Shown here in pieces: positions 37,365-52,906 of a DNA stretch of 64,000 bases. Source of the stretch: Apophysomyces variabilis. Its lineage: Eukaryota > Mucoromycota > Mucoromycetes > Mucorales > Mucoraceae. The stretch's first letter is position 1; each line of letters opens with the position of its first letter. The position numbers and the translations under genes are program-made. Under the pieces are notes generated by a model. The model was given only the letters and a program-made list of their open reading frames with translations. It was not told where the DNA came from and did not search any database. The stretch lies in contig MZZL01000136.1 in NCBI GenBank assembly GCA_002749535.1, positions 208,769 to 272,768 of the forward strand, read 5' to 3'.

Positions 37365-38439
37365 GATATTCTAATAGTTGGTTTATCAAGTGGAAAAACC
37401 GACTGCAGAAAAGAGAAGCGATTTCACTTTGCTTTATATTACTGTAATTGGCGGAGCGGATACGCCAACCGGATTGAACTAAAATTGGGATTTGCCTGGG
37501 TAGAGGCGACAGGTATTTTCGGGTAGTTACACAAGGGCTACTTCGGATGGCACAAAGAGAGGCTGTTAACTAAGTGTCCCATATATGGTACAAACCCTCC
37601 GATATCAAAAGCTTCGAGTATCTAACAAATGCCTTATAGCCGTAAAAATAGTTATTACTTACTAATGGGGTACGGCTAAACATGGCCTATTTTTATTCTT
37701 CGTGCTCCTTCTTGCCAACCCCACTATGGAGACAACGGAAAACTCTTTGAAGCTGATAATCTAGGATCAAAGGTGCAGCGCGTTGAGCATTGTTAGTATG
37801 CAGAGTTTTTAAAAAGCGAGCTAAAAACAAATATAATACGAAATTTATTTTGTACAAAAAAAAGTTCCCTAAAGAATGTATTTGTCAGGTAGATATTTTG
37901 CATATCATTAACTGCTCGAATAGCTGTATGTGCTAATTTTGCAACTTGCTGTTGACGATATGCAACGGACTTATATGTAGACAACAAGTGAATATTTTTA
38001 ATCTACCTATCTGTTGATATACCACGGCATGAATCCAGGAGCTAGACTGTCAATGCGCAGCATGTGCTAAGAGGTGGTTGAGTGTTCCTTGCTCTGGCAG
38101 TTCCTGTCATGAACCCAGTACTCACTCAACGGATATCCCTGGAATAGGGGGCTTTCGTTGCCTTGTTAAAAACGATATGACCATACTGAAAAGATTACAG
38201 TCCACTCACTCCGATGTGCGATCCTGAGCTAGTTTTTGTAGCAAAAGTCTCCATAGTTGACTGCGAAGTGTTCATGATGAAAAGTTCCAAATGTGATTTA
38301 TTCTAGGAGATGAGATGTTGGGGAGTCGCTTTCCGGAAGTTGACTCCTTTGGATACCAGCCTTGACCTTCAACTAGTACTTCCTCTATGACGTTCAAAAT
38401 ATGGTGATCATGGAGAAAGAAACATAGGCTTACAGGTGC
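37365..38439. other. Intergenic; no gene seen
   Basis: AT-rich; frames here are short and lack motifs. It contains the promoter side of the small secreted gene and possibly one end of the transposase relic that follows. Confidence 0.5.
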
Positions 38440-39080
38440 AGTTTTCGATGGTTCTTTTTTATCCGAGCTAGCTTCTGGGTAGAAGCATTATCCATCAAAG
38501 GTAACGGCCCGTCATGTTCTTCAGATCAAGAGTATCTATTCCTGTTTCAATAGATGCAAGGTAGTCATCTGTTCTTGTGCCGACCGTGGTTTTGGCAGTC
38601 TTGCTGTTCTTCTTGGTTGTGCACATTTTAGTTTTGCCTAGTATGAGTGATACCACACCCCGTTTACGAATTGCGTCCATAATCTTAGCGTTGACTCTTT
38701 TTGCGTTTGGGCAGCTGCTTTAGCTTATTGACCCTTGGGCCCAGCTAAACACACGCTTAATGTGATGGTTGAATCCGGCCTCGTCAATAAATATGCAAGC
38801 AGGAAGATAATCAAAGTCTTGTAACTGGAGCCAGGACAAACTGGTGTCATGACTTTCAATGATGATTCTCCCTGACTTTTGGACTGTAGCAAATTTGTTC
38901 AGCGTCTTCAAATTAAGACAGTAATACTAGTCCACATGTTTGTAGGTCAGAGATAGTAATTGTCAAGCCATGAAAGTTGGCAAGAAGCTGCTCTCTAGCA
39001 TTGAACAAGCGTGGATTCAATATGATCCTTAAAGCACTTGCTCAAGAATTAGGCGTGCTCTTCATAAAGTTTTTGATTAC
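38440..39080 (-). pseudogene. IS630/Tc1-mariner transposase relic
   Basis: Minus-strand frames carry NFHGLTITISDLQ (helix before the catalytic core), CIFIDEAGFNHHIKRVFSWA (Asp 1), then VGTRTDDYLASIETGIDTLD and MDNAS (Asp 2, next to a TGA and a frameshift). The glutamate part is missing. The pattern is that of IS630-type DDE domains. The copy differs strongly from the intact transposase at 34 kb and resembles the 25.3-kb relic more (MDNA following a GRYL/GYYL block), so at least two IS630 families seem present. Confidence 0.75.
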
Positions 39081-40113
39081 CACTGTTCCGCCCAACATGG
39101 GGATAGGTATTCTTTGTTGGGCATCTTGGCGGTAGTTTCGAAAGTAATGTTGCGCAATTTTCTCATTGAAGCCTCATTTTCATACAAAAGCGATAGCCGT
39201 CGTCCGCGAACAAACAGGTCAAACAAGAAAACCAGATCTGTATTCACCGTTATTGAATTAAGAACAAACGCAATATACCAGGCTTACTGTATCTACTTTT
39301 CAGTTATCATCCAGGGTTGTCTGTATTATCACCTCCCTTTCTTTTTTACGATAGAATACGGCTAGTATCTACAACAGATCACCTTAAGGGTTGAAGTTTA
39401 CCGAGAGTTGAAATTAGCGAGCATAATGAAACCTGAAGAGCCCTCCGAGATAATCATAGCGCGCATCACAAATGACTTGCGTTCCCAGTTTAAGGCCGAA
39501 GACTACCTGCCGTTTTATATGTTGTAGTCTATGATTTGCTCCCGAGTCATGAATTTTCCGCTTTTTTACTCTTTTTTTTTTAGCCCTCACTGTCGTCTAT
39601 CTTGGATACAGCAAACGAAGGCATAATAAACCGGTGTGAAGGGAGCAAAAGTCGAACATGCCTTTACAGTGACACCCTCCAGGCTGAGTGGCAATAAGCA
39701 TAGTATTGCCGAGAGCGAAACTCTGTGCAATGATACATACAAGGTCGAGGATCATATAGGAGGATTCAAAACGGGATTGACTGACAAATAGAAATACTGA
39801 TCCTTGTAGGGCAAAACAAACGGAAGATTGCGCGGGAAAATCACTAAAATCTATTAACAATAAGTGCTTGATGTGCCAGCGCATCCCCATTCTTTATTGC
39901 GATACCAAAAAAAAAGCTCCCATGCTTTGCATCATTTGTGAAATAAAACCTTATAATTTTCTTTCTTTTTCTGTTTATTTTTTGTTAGCACTCGGTTTTC
40001 TATAGGAGAAATTAAACATCCTGGTTTGCTTGCTTGACATATTCTATGATAGAGCGAGTAGGTCGTCCTACAATAACATAAGAAAAAAGAAAGTAACGTT
40101 TAACCACACCGCT
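39081..40113. other. Intergenic; no gene seen
   Basis: AT-rich, with unsupported frames on both strands. It probably holds the rest of the transposase relic on the right and the 3' end of the aminopeptidase gene on the left. Confidence 0.5.
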
Positions 40114-42006
40114 CTAGAGTTGGTTATATTCATTGCACGTACCGCTCATTCCTTTGATGTGGTATCCTTGGGTAGCTTGGCTATCCATTACACCCGCAAT
40201 GTCAATATGAGCCCATGCAACAGCATCTTCCGACATATCTTTATCCTCTTCCGTCTCAATACCAGCAACGAATTCCTTCAAGAACATAGCGGCTGAGCAA
40301 GAGCCTCCCGAGCGTCCCTTGCCCAAATTATTGAGATCGGCCACCAAGGATTCCTTCATTTCCTTCAAATATCCCTCATGTAATGGCATGCGCCAGAAAG
40401 GGTCTGCCATCGTACGACCGGCTTGTTCAAGTTTTCGCCACAGATCATCACTATTGGTAAATACACCTGCATACACATTACCCAGCGCAACGTCCATCGC
40501 ACCCGTCAATGTCGCAAGATCAACAATGCTCTGCGGATTGTGCTTGGAACTGACATAGTACAAGGCATCGGCCTATAAGGATCACCCAGATTTGCTGATA
40601 AGCATAAAACGCCAATAAGCTTATAATTCCTTACCAGAATTAGTCTTCCTTCGGCATCCGTGTCGATCACTTCGATGGATTTGCCGTTCATAGCCTTGAT
40701 GACATCGCCTGGTTTCGTAGCCGAACCAGAAGGTAAATTCTCGCAGAGTGGAATCACTGCCACCACATTGACCGGTAAACCAAGTTTGATGATACCATAC
40801 AGTGCACCCACCACAGTGGCAGCTCCACCCATGTCACCTTTCATTAAGGCCATATTGTTAGACGGTTTCAATGAAATACCACCACTACGTTTCGATCCCT
40901 TGTTAGCTTTTTCATGATTCGTCGTCAGCTAAGAAATAGCAAACCACATACGCATCAAAGGTGACACCTAGAATGACATCTTATTAGCGACCTTCAAAAA
41001 AAAACGGAATAGCATAACATAAGATGTACTATGATTTTTTTTTTACCTTTGCCAACTAAACCATAGGGCTTTTGGTTTTCTTTGCCTCCCTTATAGATAA
41101 TTTCCAGGAAACGGAGAGGTTCCTTGCTAGATGTTGTTCAAGCATTCTTTGAGTGTCCCATTCCTTTGCTTTTTCATCTCTTTTTTATGTTACATACCTG
41201 CCCTTTGCGACAGCCATCAAGGCATTCATATCATGACGTGCTGCCCATTCTTCGTCGTGGACATTCACTTCGGTATTTTCCAATCCAGCTAACAAGTAAG
41301 CCACTTCATCAGCAAATAGTTTCGGCGTCATGAGATTAGCAGGCGACGTCATGAGCATGCGTGCTAGGTTTTGAGAGGTGCCGTAAATATGCCCCGTTTC
41401 CCAACTTTGAATGTCTGCCTCTGTATTCTGACCAAAGGGGCCAATACGGATGGTAGGTTGGCGCTTTTTCTCATGCTTCAACTTATCAAACGCGAACAAA
41501 GAAAGGACAGCACCCTCAGCAGCGCCTTGTGGGTGTAGTGAAACGTCGACGCCCACATGCTTTACGTCTTGTCCTTTCAACGCTTGAACACCCAAAGCAG
41601 CCTAATTTTGTTCGAACTTTGCTTTAATGACAGACATTGACTTATGCGGGCAAACACTTACAGCTGAGCGAGCCGCTTCTGCTTCCCCTTTCGTAACTAT
41701 GGCCGCTTGTTTTCCCAACGACACAACGGCCACTTGTTTGACACCACCGACGTTGTAAAGTAAACGGACATCGCCTGCCTTTCTAAAGTTGGATACGGCT
41801 AGTTGATCTATGATTTTTTGACGTGTTTCCGCCGAAATATCTCGACTGGCAGACAGAGCAATGGAAGCAGAACCATCCGTATAAGCACCAAGAACAAGAG
41901 CGTCGTATTGCTGTGTGTTCGTGAAAAGTCGAATTTGAGAGAAACGTGATTTTCTTCCAACTGTGCGTGAAGCGGCTGTTAACTGTCCAAATAGAATGCG
42001 ACTCAT
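40114..42006 (-). CDS. M17 leucyl aminopeptidase, probably mitochondrial
   Basis: Six exons give 517 aa: 42006-41662, 41601-41198, 41126-41047, 40967-40952, 40884-40635, 40572-40114. It removes N-terminal residues using two metal ions. The metal site is VTFDAGGISLKP (the usual family form has Ser or Thr in place of A in FDxGG) and [10 protein letters not shown], with the catalytic Lys and Arg there. The Asp-rich block [12 protein letters not shown] is complete after the exon 5/6 join, and STLTGA-like ATLTGA follows. The first 35 residues are Arg/Ser-rich with no acidic residue, which suggests a mitochondrial presequence. Exon 4 is only 16 bp and holds GVTFD; skipping it would shift the frame and lose a metal ligand. 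Confidence 0.93.
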
Positions 42007-42424
42007 GTTTCGACAAGTACGAAAAGAATGAAGCCAAAATGGAAAGCAAAGAGGGTCAACCGCGGTCCCCATGTGACTAAAAAATTGCTGGATTGGCGAT
42101 TTCCCGCTGTAACGCCAGTGTGCTACAAAATCAAAATTAGGAAAAAAAAAGAAGGCTTTGGGCATATGGTTAATCTTCGTTCAGCATGTTGATAAGTTCC
42201 AGGAGCACAAGGCTATTGACAAATCAAAGGCGTTGGAAAGTATGTTATCTCAATGACAGTTCTCCTTCCGTTCCTTCTTGACCGTTTTTTGAGGACAGGC
42301 AATAGAAGCAATCATTTTTTAATTAGACGTGCAACAAAATAAAGAGAAAAGATAATACAAGAGTAAAACAAAACAATAAACGAAAGAGGAACAAACTAAT
42401 CTATGAGCAAGGGAGGCACTCATT

Positions 42425-45400
42425 TTAGAAATTGTCGCCAACCCATTTGCGCGCGTTACGGAACATGCGCAACCAGGGTCCTGCTTGACCCCAGTTTTCC
42501 TCAGCAGGATACCAAGAATTGCTTTCCTTAAGCACAACGCGTTCTGGATGAGGCATCATGGCTAGGACCCGACCATTGGGCGTACGAATACCGGCAATAG
42601 CTTCAGGAGATCCGTTAGGGTTGAATGGATAGCGTTGCGTAGGCTGGCCGTAATTATCAACATATCTCACTGCTGCCAATTGAAGCTCACTGAATGCTTT
42701 TCGAAATTCCTCAGACTTGAAATCGGCACGACCTTCTCCGTGTGCAACAGCGATAGGGAACTTAGATCCATGCATGCCGTCAAAGAAAATACATGCCGGC
42801 GCTTCGATTTCCACCATAGTTGTACGACCTTCAAACTGCTCACTTTCATTACGTTCAAATCGTGGCCATGACTCCGCGCCGGGGATCAATTCGGAAAGGT
42901 GACTAAGGAATTGACAACCATTGCATACACCGAGTGTGAACGTGTTGGTGCGGTTGAAAAAGTGCTGGAACTCTTCGCGAGCATGTGCGTTCAATAAGAT
43001 CGACTTGGCCCATCCGGCACCAGCTCCCAAGACATCACCATACGAGAAACCACCACAGGCGGCAATACCGACAAAGTCCTTGAGGGTCACGTTTCCAGAT
43101 ATGATATCCGTCATATGCACATCCACTGCATCAAATCCAGCCAAATGGAAAGCAAAGGCCATCTCGATCTGGCCATTGACACCTTGATCCCGCAGAATAG
43201 CGACCTTGGGTCGCTTGTCGGGAACAGAAGCAACAATGTTTTCCGCAGGATCAAACGTCAATTGATAGTTCAAACCGGGATCATGGACGTCCAGAATGTT
43301 ATCATATTCTTGCTGTGCGCATTCTGCATTGTCTCTGGCAGACTGCATCAAATAGGATGTCTTGGCCCACACACGGAATAAGTCAGCTCGGTTCGCGCTA
43401 TAGACAACTTGCTGCTTGTATTGGAAAGCAATGGCATCCGCTTCGTTATGCTCGGTGATCTTTCCGATAACGTGAACATTCTCTTTTGGCAAGCCACATC
43501 CAAAAACAAGAGACACAAATTCCTCCAATCGTGATTCCTCAACTTGGATCACAGCACCAAGCTCTTCATTGTACAAAGCAGCAACAACATCATTATTCTT
43601 GACAATATCATCCAGTTGGATCTGAGCACCGACACGGCCAGTAAAACACATCTCAACGATTGTTGTGAACAAACCACCATCCGACTTGTCGTGATAAGCA
43701 AGAATGATACCATGCTTGGGATCACCTTCCTTAGCCTTTTGCATAGCATTGAAAAAGTGCTTAAGAAGAAGAGCATCTTCTACATCAGGTGCCTCATGAC
43801 CAATCTGCTTATACACTTGTGCCAAAGCAGATCCACCCAATCTTTGCTTGCCATTCGCCAAATCGATCAATAGCAGCACGGTCTGGTTGCTATTCTTCAA
43901 TTGCGGGGTAAACGTCTTGTGATTGTTGATCACTGGAGCAAATCCAGTGATGATGAGGGACAAAGGCGCGGTCACTTCCTTTTGTTCATTGTTCTCGTTC
44001 CACTTCATCTTCATCGACATCGAATCCTTGCCGACAGGAATAGAAATGCCCAACTGAGGACAGAGATCAAGACCAATAGCCTGCACCGCTTCGTAAAGAC
44101 CTGCTCCTTCTCCAGCATGATCGGCTGCACACATCCAGTTAGCCGACATGCGAATACGGCTCACATCCTCCACGTTGGCAGCTGCAAGATTCGTCAGACA
44201 TTCGCCCACGGCCATACGAGCAGAAGCTCCTGCGGACAAAAGTGCCAATGGTGTGCGCTCACCCATCGCCATCGCTTCACCCGTAATGATATCCTCACCA
44301 TACGATGTGGTTGTTACTGCCACATCGGCCACTGGGACCTGCCAGGGCCCAACAAACTGATCACGGGCAACCAGGGCAGTAATGGATCGGTCACCAATTG
44401 TGATCAAGAAGGACTTGGATGCAACTGACGGTAACTGCAACACACGAGATGCCGACTCTGCCAACGCGTTGCTCAACGAATACGCTCCAGAAATGTACGA
44501 TTGAAGACTGGAATCAAAGGGATGTCGGACGGGTGTCAATGTTTCCGCTTTGCGCGACATCTTTGGTGGTTTGCCGAACAAAACGGGCATGGGCAGATCG
44601 ATTGGGACATTTCCAAGTAGTGAATCCTTCACCAACAAACGCTTTTCCGCCGTCGCCTTACCCACGATAGCATAGGGACAACGTTCGCGAGCACAGAATT
44701 CCTCAAAGGTCTTAATCTTTTCCGGCGATACGGCAAGCACGTAACGTTCTTGTGACTCGTTACACCAGATCTCCATAGGAGACATACTCGAATCGTCGCA
44801 AGGTACACTGCGAAGATCAATCTCAGCACCAAGGTCACTATCATGGACAATTTCCGGCAAAGCGTTCGAAAGACCACCAGCACCGACATCATGAATCGAT
44901 TGGATAGGTGTGTTGTCACCAAGGGCATTACAAGCGTCGATCACTTGCTGTGCACGACGCTCCATTTCAGGGTTATCACGCTGAACGGAAGCAAAATCCA
45001 AATCGGCACTGCTCTGGCCAGAAGCCATTGAACTAGCGGCACCACCACCCAAGCCAATCAACATACTAGGACCACCCAGGACAATCAAAAGAGCACCAGG
45101 CGAAATCGGCTTCTTCAGGACATGCGTAGGTCGGATGCTACCTAACCCACCGGCAATCATAATAGGTTTATGGTAGCCACGCACTTCCGAACGTTCCTTG
45201 GTCACAGGGATCTCTTCTGCAAAGGTACGGAAATAACCAAGTAAGGCAGGACGACCAAATTCGTTGTTGAAAGCAGCGCCACCAAGAGGTGCTTCCATCA
45301 TAATATCAAATGCCGATGCAACGTGACCGGGTCTTCCAAAATCCTTTTCCCAGGGTTGAACATTGCCGGGAATCAACAGATTCGAAACCGTAAATCCAAC

Positions 45401-46596
45401 CAAACCAGCCTTAGGCTTGGAACCCTGACCAACAGCACCTTCATCACGGATCTCACCACCAGAACCAGTCGACGCTCCAGGGAATGGAGACACAGCAGTA
45501 GGATGATTATGCGTTTCAACCTAGTGATAAGGAAACAAAAAAACATGAGCACATCATTTTTCTTAGAGATCAGAAATAAAACATGCGGATAACAAACCTT
45601 TGCAATATAATGGACATCCTCTTCAAACAATTCATATTGATTCTTTCCCTGTGGGTTAGGCGCAAATCGTGTCGCTTTGAATCCTTCCAGAACAGCAGCA
45701 TTGTCGGAATAAGCGGAAAGAGTGTATTGAGGATGGGTTTGATGTGTGTTCTTAATCATTTGGAACAAAGAATGAGGCTTCAGCTCGCCATCAATCGTCC
45801 AATCGGCGCCAAAGATCTTGTGACGACAATGTTCCGAGTTGACCTGAGCAAACATGAATAACTCGACGTCGGTGGGATTACGTCGCAGAGCATCTGTTCC
45901 CGAAGTACCAACAAAGGCAGAGATCAAATAGTCAATCTCATCCGGGGCGAGGGCCAAACCAAGTTCTTTGTTGGCCTGCACGAGTTTGGCGCGCGCCAGA
46001 TCCGTATTATTCACCGCTTCGCCGCTTAAAAGGTCAACCACGGTCACGGGCGCGGGCCTACCATGTTTGAAAACCGTTTCCTCTTCCGGGATCGCTGTAT
46101 CCACCGACTGTGTCATGCGATCGTGAATCAGATCTACCAACGCACTGATTTCGCTTCCCGACAAGCGGGATGTGTCTGACTTGGTGACCATGTAAGCAAC
46201 GCCACGTTCGATTCGTTCGATATGATGGTAGAGGTTGCAGAGATGAGCAATATTCGTTGCTTTGGAAGACCAAGGCGAGATCGTACCAGCGCGAGGAACG
46301 ACCAGTAACATCGTGGCAGAAGAAGGCTGATTCCCGGAGGAAAGAAAAGCTTGGATAGAGGACGCCTTGTCCGCATCGATTGGATTCGAACCATAGCGCA
46401 AAAGGTTGTCCAAAATACGTCGAGGGTCCGACGCGTTGTCCTCCAACAAAGTCAAACTCTCCTTGGACCGTGGTTGGACGAAATGAACTTGGAGAGCAGC
46501 AATAGAACTGACAGCCGGTACATGCTGCTGCATGCTCCTCAAAAGACTATTGCTTTTAAACTCTGAAAGCGCCGAAGTTCCAGGAAGTACAAGCAT
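42425..46596 (-). CDS. ADE6: Phosphoribosylformylglycinamidine synthase
   Basis: Two exons (46596-45598 and 45520-42425) give 1364 aa. It converts FGAR, ATP and glutamine to FGAM, step four of de novo purine synthesis, in the cytosol. Visible in order: an N-terminal PurS-like part (from residue 1), a linker with [14 protein letters not shown], a first synthetase domain with [20 protein letters not shown] (made at the exon join), a second synthetase domain, and a glutamine amidotransferase domain with [12 protein letters not shown] (catalytic Cys) and AHGEGR (His) plus MPHPER. Length matches the yeast and human proteins (about 1340-1360 aa). A short stretch separates its stop from the aminopeptidase start (418 bp). 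The call is firm. Confidence 0.97.
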
Positions 46597-47646
46597 GGTC
46601 TTAGGCGAAGAAAAAGGAGCTTCCGATTTTGGGAGGTGAGGGGGGGAACGTTGAGTTGGTTACGGAAGAGAGACCAAGCTTTAAAAGGTGTTCTTTCTCC
46701 GACGCAGTAGTCATCTCAGAAAGAAAAGCCGTCCCGGAGCTGTGAGTCAGACATTGATCTTAGACAAGCCGCTGCATCAGATGCGAAGTGTGAGTAAGGA
46801 AGTATCTTTCAATAACAGGATTAAAGCGGACGAGTTCTTTCAGTTTCCCCTGTATCACAAGACTCTAAATAACTGATGAATAATTCTTATTTTTTTTTTT
46901 TTAGCTATGGAGCAGTTTCGAAGAAAAATTGAATTAAAAATGCTTGTCTTTCATAAGAGCGAATGAACAAATAGTAAGGAAGTCATGGATAGAAATAGGA
47001 GAACGCGTAGCAACATAGGACTGTTTTTATTTAGTCATTTTCTTATAGTAGTAGCCTACAAGGATATGTACATAGCGAATATGCTATAGGATTCATAATT
47101 TTAAAAACGTTGTTTCGCGCAATTAGAGAACAAACAAACAAAATCTAGTTGTTGACAAAGAAATGAAATCAAACAATAGACACTATGATGTCCTAAACTG
47201 AATAAGAAGAGGAAACCCAATATATGCGAGGCTTAACATAGGGTTGTTTCTTATTTAAATATAACCATTGTTCTTTATACTAAATCGTTTATTTATCTAA
47301 ATAGACAACATTGTGATAATTAATCCTTCTGCTAAATAATATATAACGACCTGTTATAATGAAGCGTCTGCTTTATAGTAAATCATAGAAAATCGGCAAA
47401 ATTGTCATTATGTAAAGGAACTGAGTTAGCACTGCTTGATCTCTCTTATAAAGTCCTTATTCAAAGTCGATCTTTCAGATATAGACAAAAGCGGGTAACA
47501 GGTATCCGTTGGTGCCATATATTCACTGCATAAATGAACTTTATAATGCAAAATAGTGAAAACGTGTCCCATTGTCACTGACAGATAGGGTAAGTAATTA
47601 AAAGAATTGCTATTCACAGACATGGTTGCCGAGATTATCCTATATA
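46597..47646. other. Intergenic; purine-gene promoter side
   Basis: AT-rich. It holds a Gcn4/Bas1-type TGACTC at 46744-46749 (listed). No gene found; a T-run at about 46890 and several A runs are the only simple features. Confidence 0.55.
46744..46749 (-). promoter_or_regulatory. TGACTC-type site upstream of the FGAM synthase gene
   Basis: The + strand reads gagtca, that is TGACTC on the gene's strand, 148 bp upstream of the ATG. In yeast, purine-synthesis genes carry TGACTC sites bound by Bas1 and Gcn4. A six-base match is weak on its own, but the position and pathway agree. Confidence 0.3.
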
Positions 47647-48900
47647 TTAGGAAATCATTTTTGCATAGATATTCTTGCTGTCTTCCAGCCATTTTTTCTC
47701 TCTGTTTCGCAACGTATGAAGCATGGATTTTAAATCCGGATCAGCAGGTGCAGCCTGATGTTTTTGAAGGTTATTGTTTAAATGCGTAAAAACCTTATGC
47801 TCTCACCTGAAGTCCTGCTTCTATACACTGAATTCCTTTTTCATACTCTGTCTTTTCTAAGTAGGCCTGTGCTATACGGTAATAGGCCTTGACATTACTA
47901 GGATCACGCATAAGTGCCTATTAAAGTAATCGATCAGTTATTTGTAAGAAAAAACACGGCCAGATCTGCGCAAAGCCTACGTTTTCGCCCACTTCTATTG
48001 CATTATCCCATTGACGTAATTTTAAGTAACATGCACAAATATTCACTTGCAAAGCAATGACAAGATGGCGACATTGGTCGAGTTCCTCAGGTTCACAATC
48101 CCACAGATCGATGATATATTCTCTTCCCTAAACGATGCCATCAGGGCAGAGCATGAACATCAACCCGGTCCGTTAAAGCATCGCCTACCTTCTTATAGGC
48201 AAATAAGGCCTGATCGTATGCATTTTTCTTGTAAAAGTCGTTGCCTTCAGTCTTTTTAGCTGCAGCAGCATCTATCCGTTGTTGTGCAGCTTTGGCAGGC
48301 TATATGTAATAAACATGATATACCAATTATCCTTCTTTTCACAAACTGGGTTGATGGTCAAGGCTTTTTTTTTTTTTTTTTACCTCCCAGGTACCAAGCA
48401 ATTCCACCTCGTATCGTAAACTTGCTTTCTCAGGAACAATGGGAGGAGATCCTTTATCACCGTAACCTAGACCAATCAAAGAATAGATTGATCAGTGCCT
48501 GTCTTCTATTTTCTATTGCTTTTGCATCGTTTACCATGGTCGCTGGAGCAAATGATCTCGGCCACTTCTCCCACTTCCATCGTAGGAATGACCGTTTCCC
48601 AAGCACTAATGACTTTGCCTAGTTATGCTCAATTAGGAATGTAAATCATGGCTCACTTTTTCTACCTTTGCACAGCGGGAATTCGAAAGATGCTTTTCTA
48701 TCGCGCGACGAATCGAACTTGGTATTTCCCTCCATCAGATAACCATCGTAGTGGACTATAACTGATTAACCCAGTGTAGATAAAACGAGAAACACACACT
48801 TACCACTTACTGTGGAGTCTTTCTTTGGTTTTGTTCCATAACCTTTTTTGATTATTCGTTTAGCGATTGCGCCATCCGCAAAGTGCTGTACAGTCTCCAT
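47647..48900 (-). CDS. FKBP-type peptidylprolyl isomerase with TPR domain
   Basis: Eight exons give 276 aa from the ATG at 48900: 48900-48804, 48755-48666, 48618-48535, 48466-48384, 48299-48189, 48127-47981, 47917-47807, 47754-47647. The FKBP part has [20 protein letters not shown], then [37 protein letters not shown] and LRYEVELL, as in large FKBPs. The TPR part is [20 protein letters not shown], then [18 protein letters not shown], then [19 protein letters not shown]: about three repeats. It is likely a co-chaperone that binds Hsp90-type C-terminal EEVD tails, and is smaller than FKBP51/52. Upstream in-frame codons would allow a longer start (from about 49003), but METVQHF fits the family better. 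Confidence 0.9.
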
Positions 48901-49547
48901 GAGAAGAAAACGTTGCGAAGGACAGAACTTTGAGGAGGGACGCGTAAAATGGCAGTCAGCAGCTTTACTTGCACCCCCTATCACAGGTAGAAGAGAGAGT
49001 GACATGCTCACCAGGCATTTAGTATCGGTGATAACAGATCATAAATAAAAAATAATCCATTTCTTTTCCCTTCTTATCCTGTGACTCAGGTATGTTTTTG
49101 TTGATAGAATAATCGATGCCTGCATTCATGCCTGTCACTGTAATATTTAATGAAGGCTTGTATCTCATTAACAATCGATATCCCCACACTAGCATCTCTC
49201 AGTTAGTCACCCTGCATCTATTATGAAGAACTCTTATCTGTAATCCTCTAGAAGTCTATATCTTGAGTGATGTAGCCAGAATTTGCGTCGATCCAAATGT
49301 AAAGCTTTCTAAACTGTTCTGTAACATCGGTTGTATATACCTTTGTGCATAGGTATGAAGATAGAAAAAGATCACTGCAGCTAATTTATTATTTGAACGG
49401 AGGACCTATACTCCCTATTTCTTCATTGTTTTTTCTTCCTTTTTTTCTTTTTCCTTTTTTGCTCTTCTTCAACCTGTTTCGCTTCATCATAACGTTCTTA
49501 CCCGTTCTTCCGGATATAGAAGGTGATGTTTTTAATAGCTACCCAAG
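48901..49547. other. Intergenic between FKBP start and poly(A) polymerase end
   Basis: AT-rich, no motif-bearing frame. It probably contains the FKBP promoter and the 3' UTR of the poly(A) polymerase gene. Confidence 0.5.
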
Positions 49548-52050
<2,503 letters not shown>

Positions 52051-52906
52051 GCCAAAGATTTCTATATGTGTGTACGTGTGAAAGGAAAATAGAGAGAAGA
52101 GGGAGAAAGCGAATCGGTCACTGGATGAGAATGCGGGATGTAAAAAAAAACTGGAAAGAAAGGGAGAAAGACCTCATTTTTTTGGCAGTAGCTGACTATG
52201 AATTAGCCGTCAATTCAAGGATAAAGAGCTTTCAGCTTCATTACGCCTAAAAAGTATGAACGTATAGCTGCGCCAATCTATTCTTTTATGGAAAATCAGT
52301 CTAATGATAGTACTATGCAACTTTACCTAACTAAGTCTCCCCCCGGTGATTGATTATTATAATTTTATAGTTGATTAATGACTCTGGTTTTTGAACAGAA
52401 AACCCATTTATCCATGTTGAAAAATGGAATTGGGAAATACACCAGATAGGAGAGATATATGAAGTTAAAAAGTTATATGCTGTGTGCGAAAATTTGCAAA
52501 ATAAAGGAAAGATAGTTCTTTTCTGCTCCATTTACTGACGCTATGAGTCAATGAGAGTTGATTGGGTATTCTACTGGTGTTCCATATCACAGTTCTTCTC
52601 TCTCTCTCTTGGAAAGAGCCATAAACTACCCGTATTGCAACAATCTGCCTTATAAGAAAGATATGCTGTAAAATAAAGAAGGCTGTTATCTTTTAAATCC
52701 ATTTTTTTTCAGAGGCATTATAACGTTGAATAAAAACATTCATTAACATTTTCACGTCAATCTATCCGTTGCTTTAAGTATAGTAAGGCTTTATCAGATT
52801 TTGACGTTACTGGTTTCATAATATCCATCCTGCCTCTGTTAAATTGCATAATGAATCAGCTAAAACCTCATCACCGCTTAGCTTCATTGAGCAGAAAGCT
52901 TACCAT
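52051..52906. other. Intergenic; no gene seen
   Basis: AT-rich spacer between the start of the poly(A) polymerase gene and the stop of the CCDC43-like gene. A GA-rich tract lies at 52080-52175. No motif-bearing frame was found. Confidence 0.5.

Noticed and set aside
48901..49011. Longer FKBP start
   Set aside because: An in-frame stretch exists upstream, but it has no family similarity and the internal ATG at 48900 gives a normal N-terminus.
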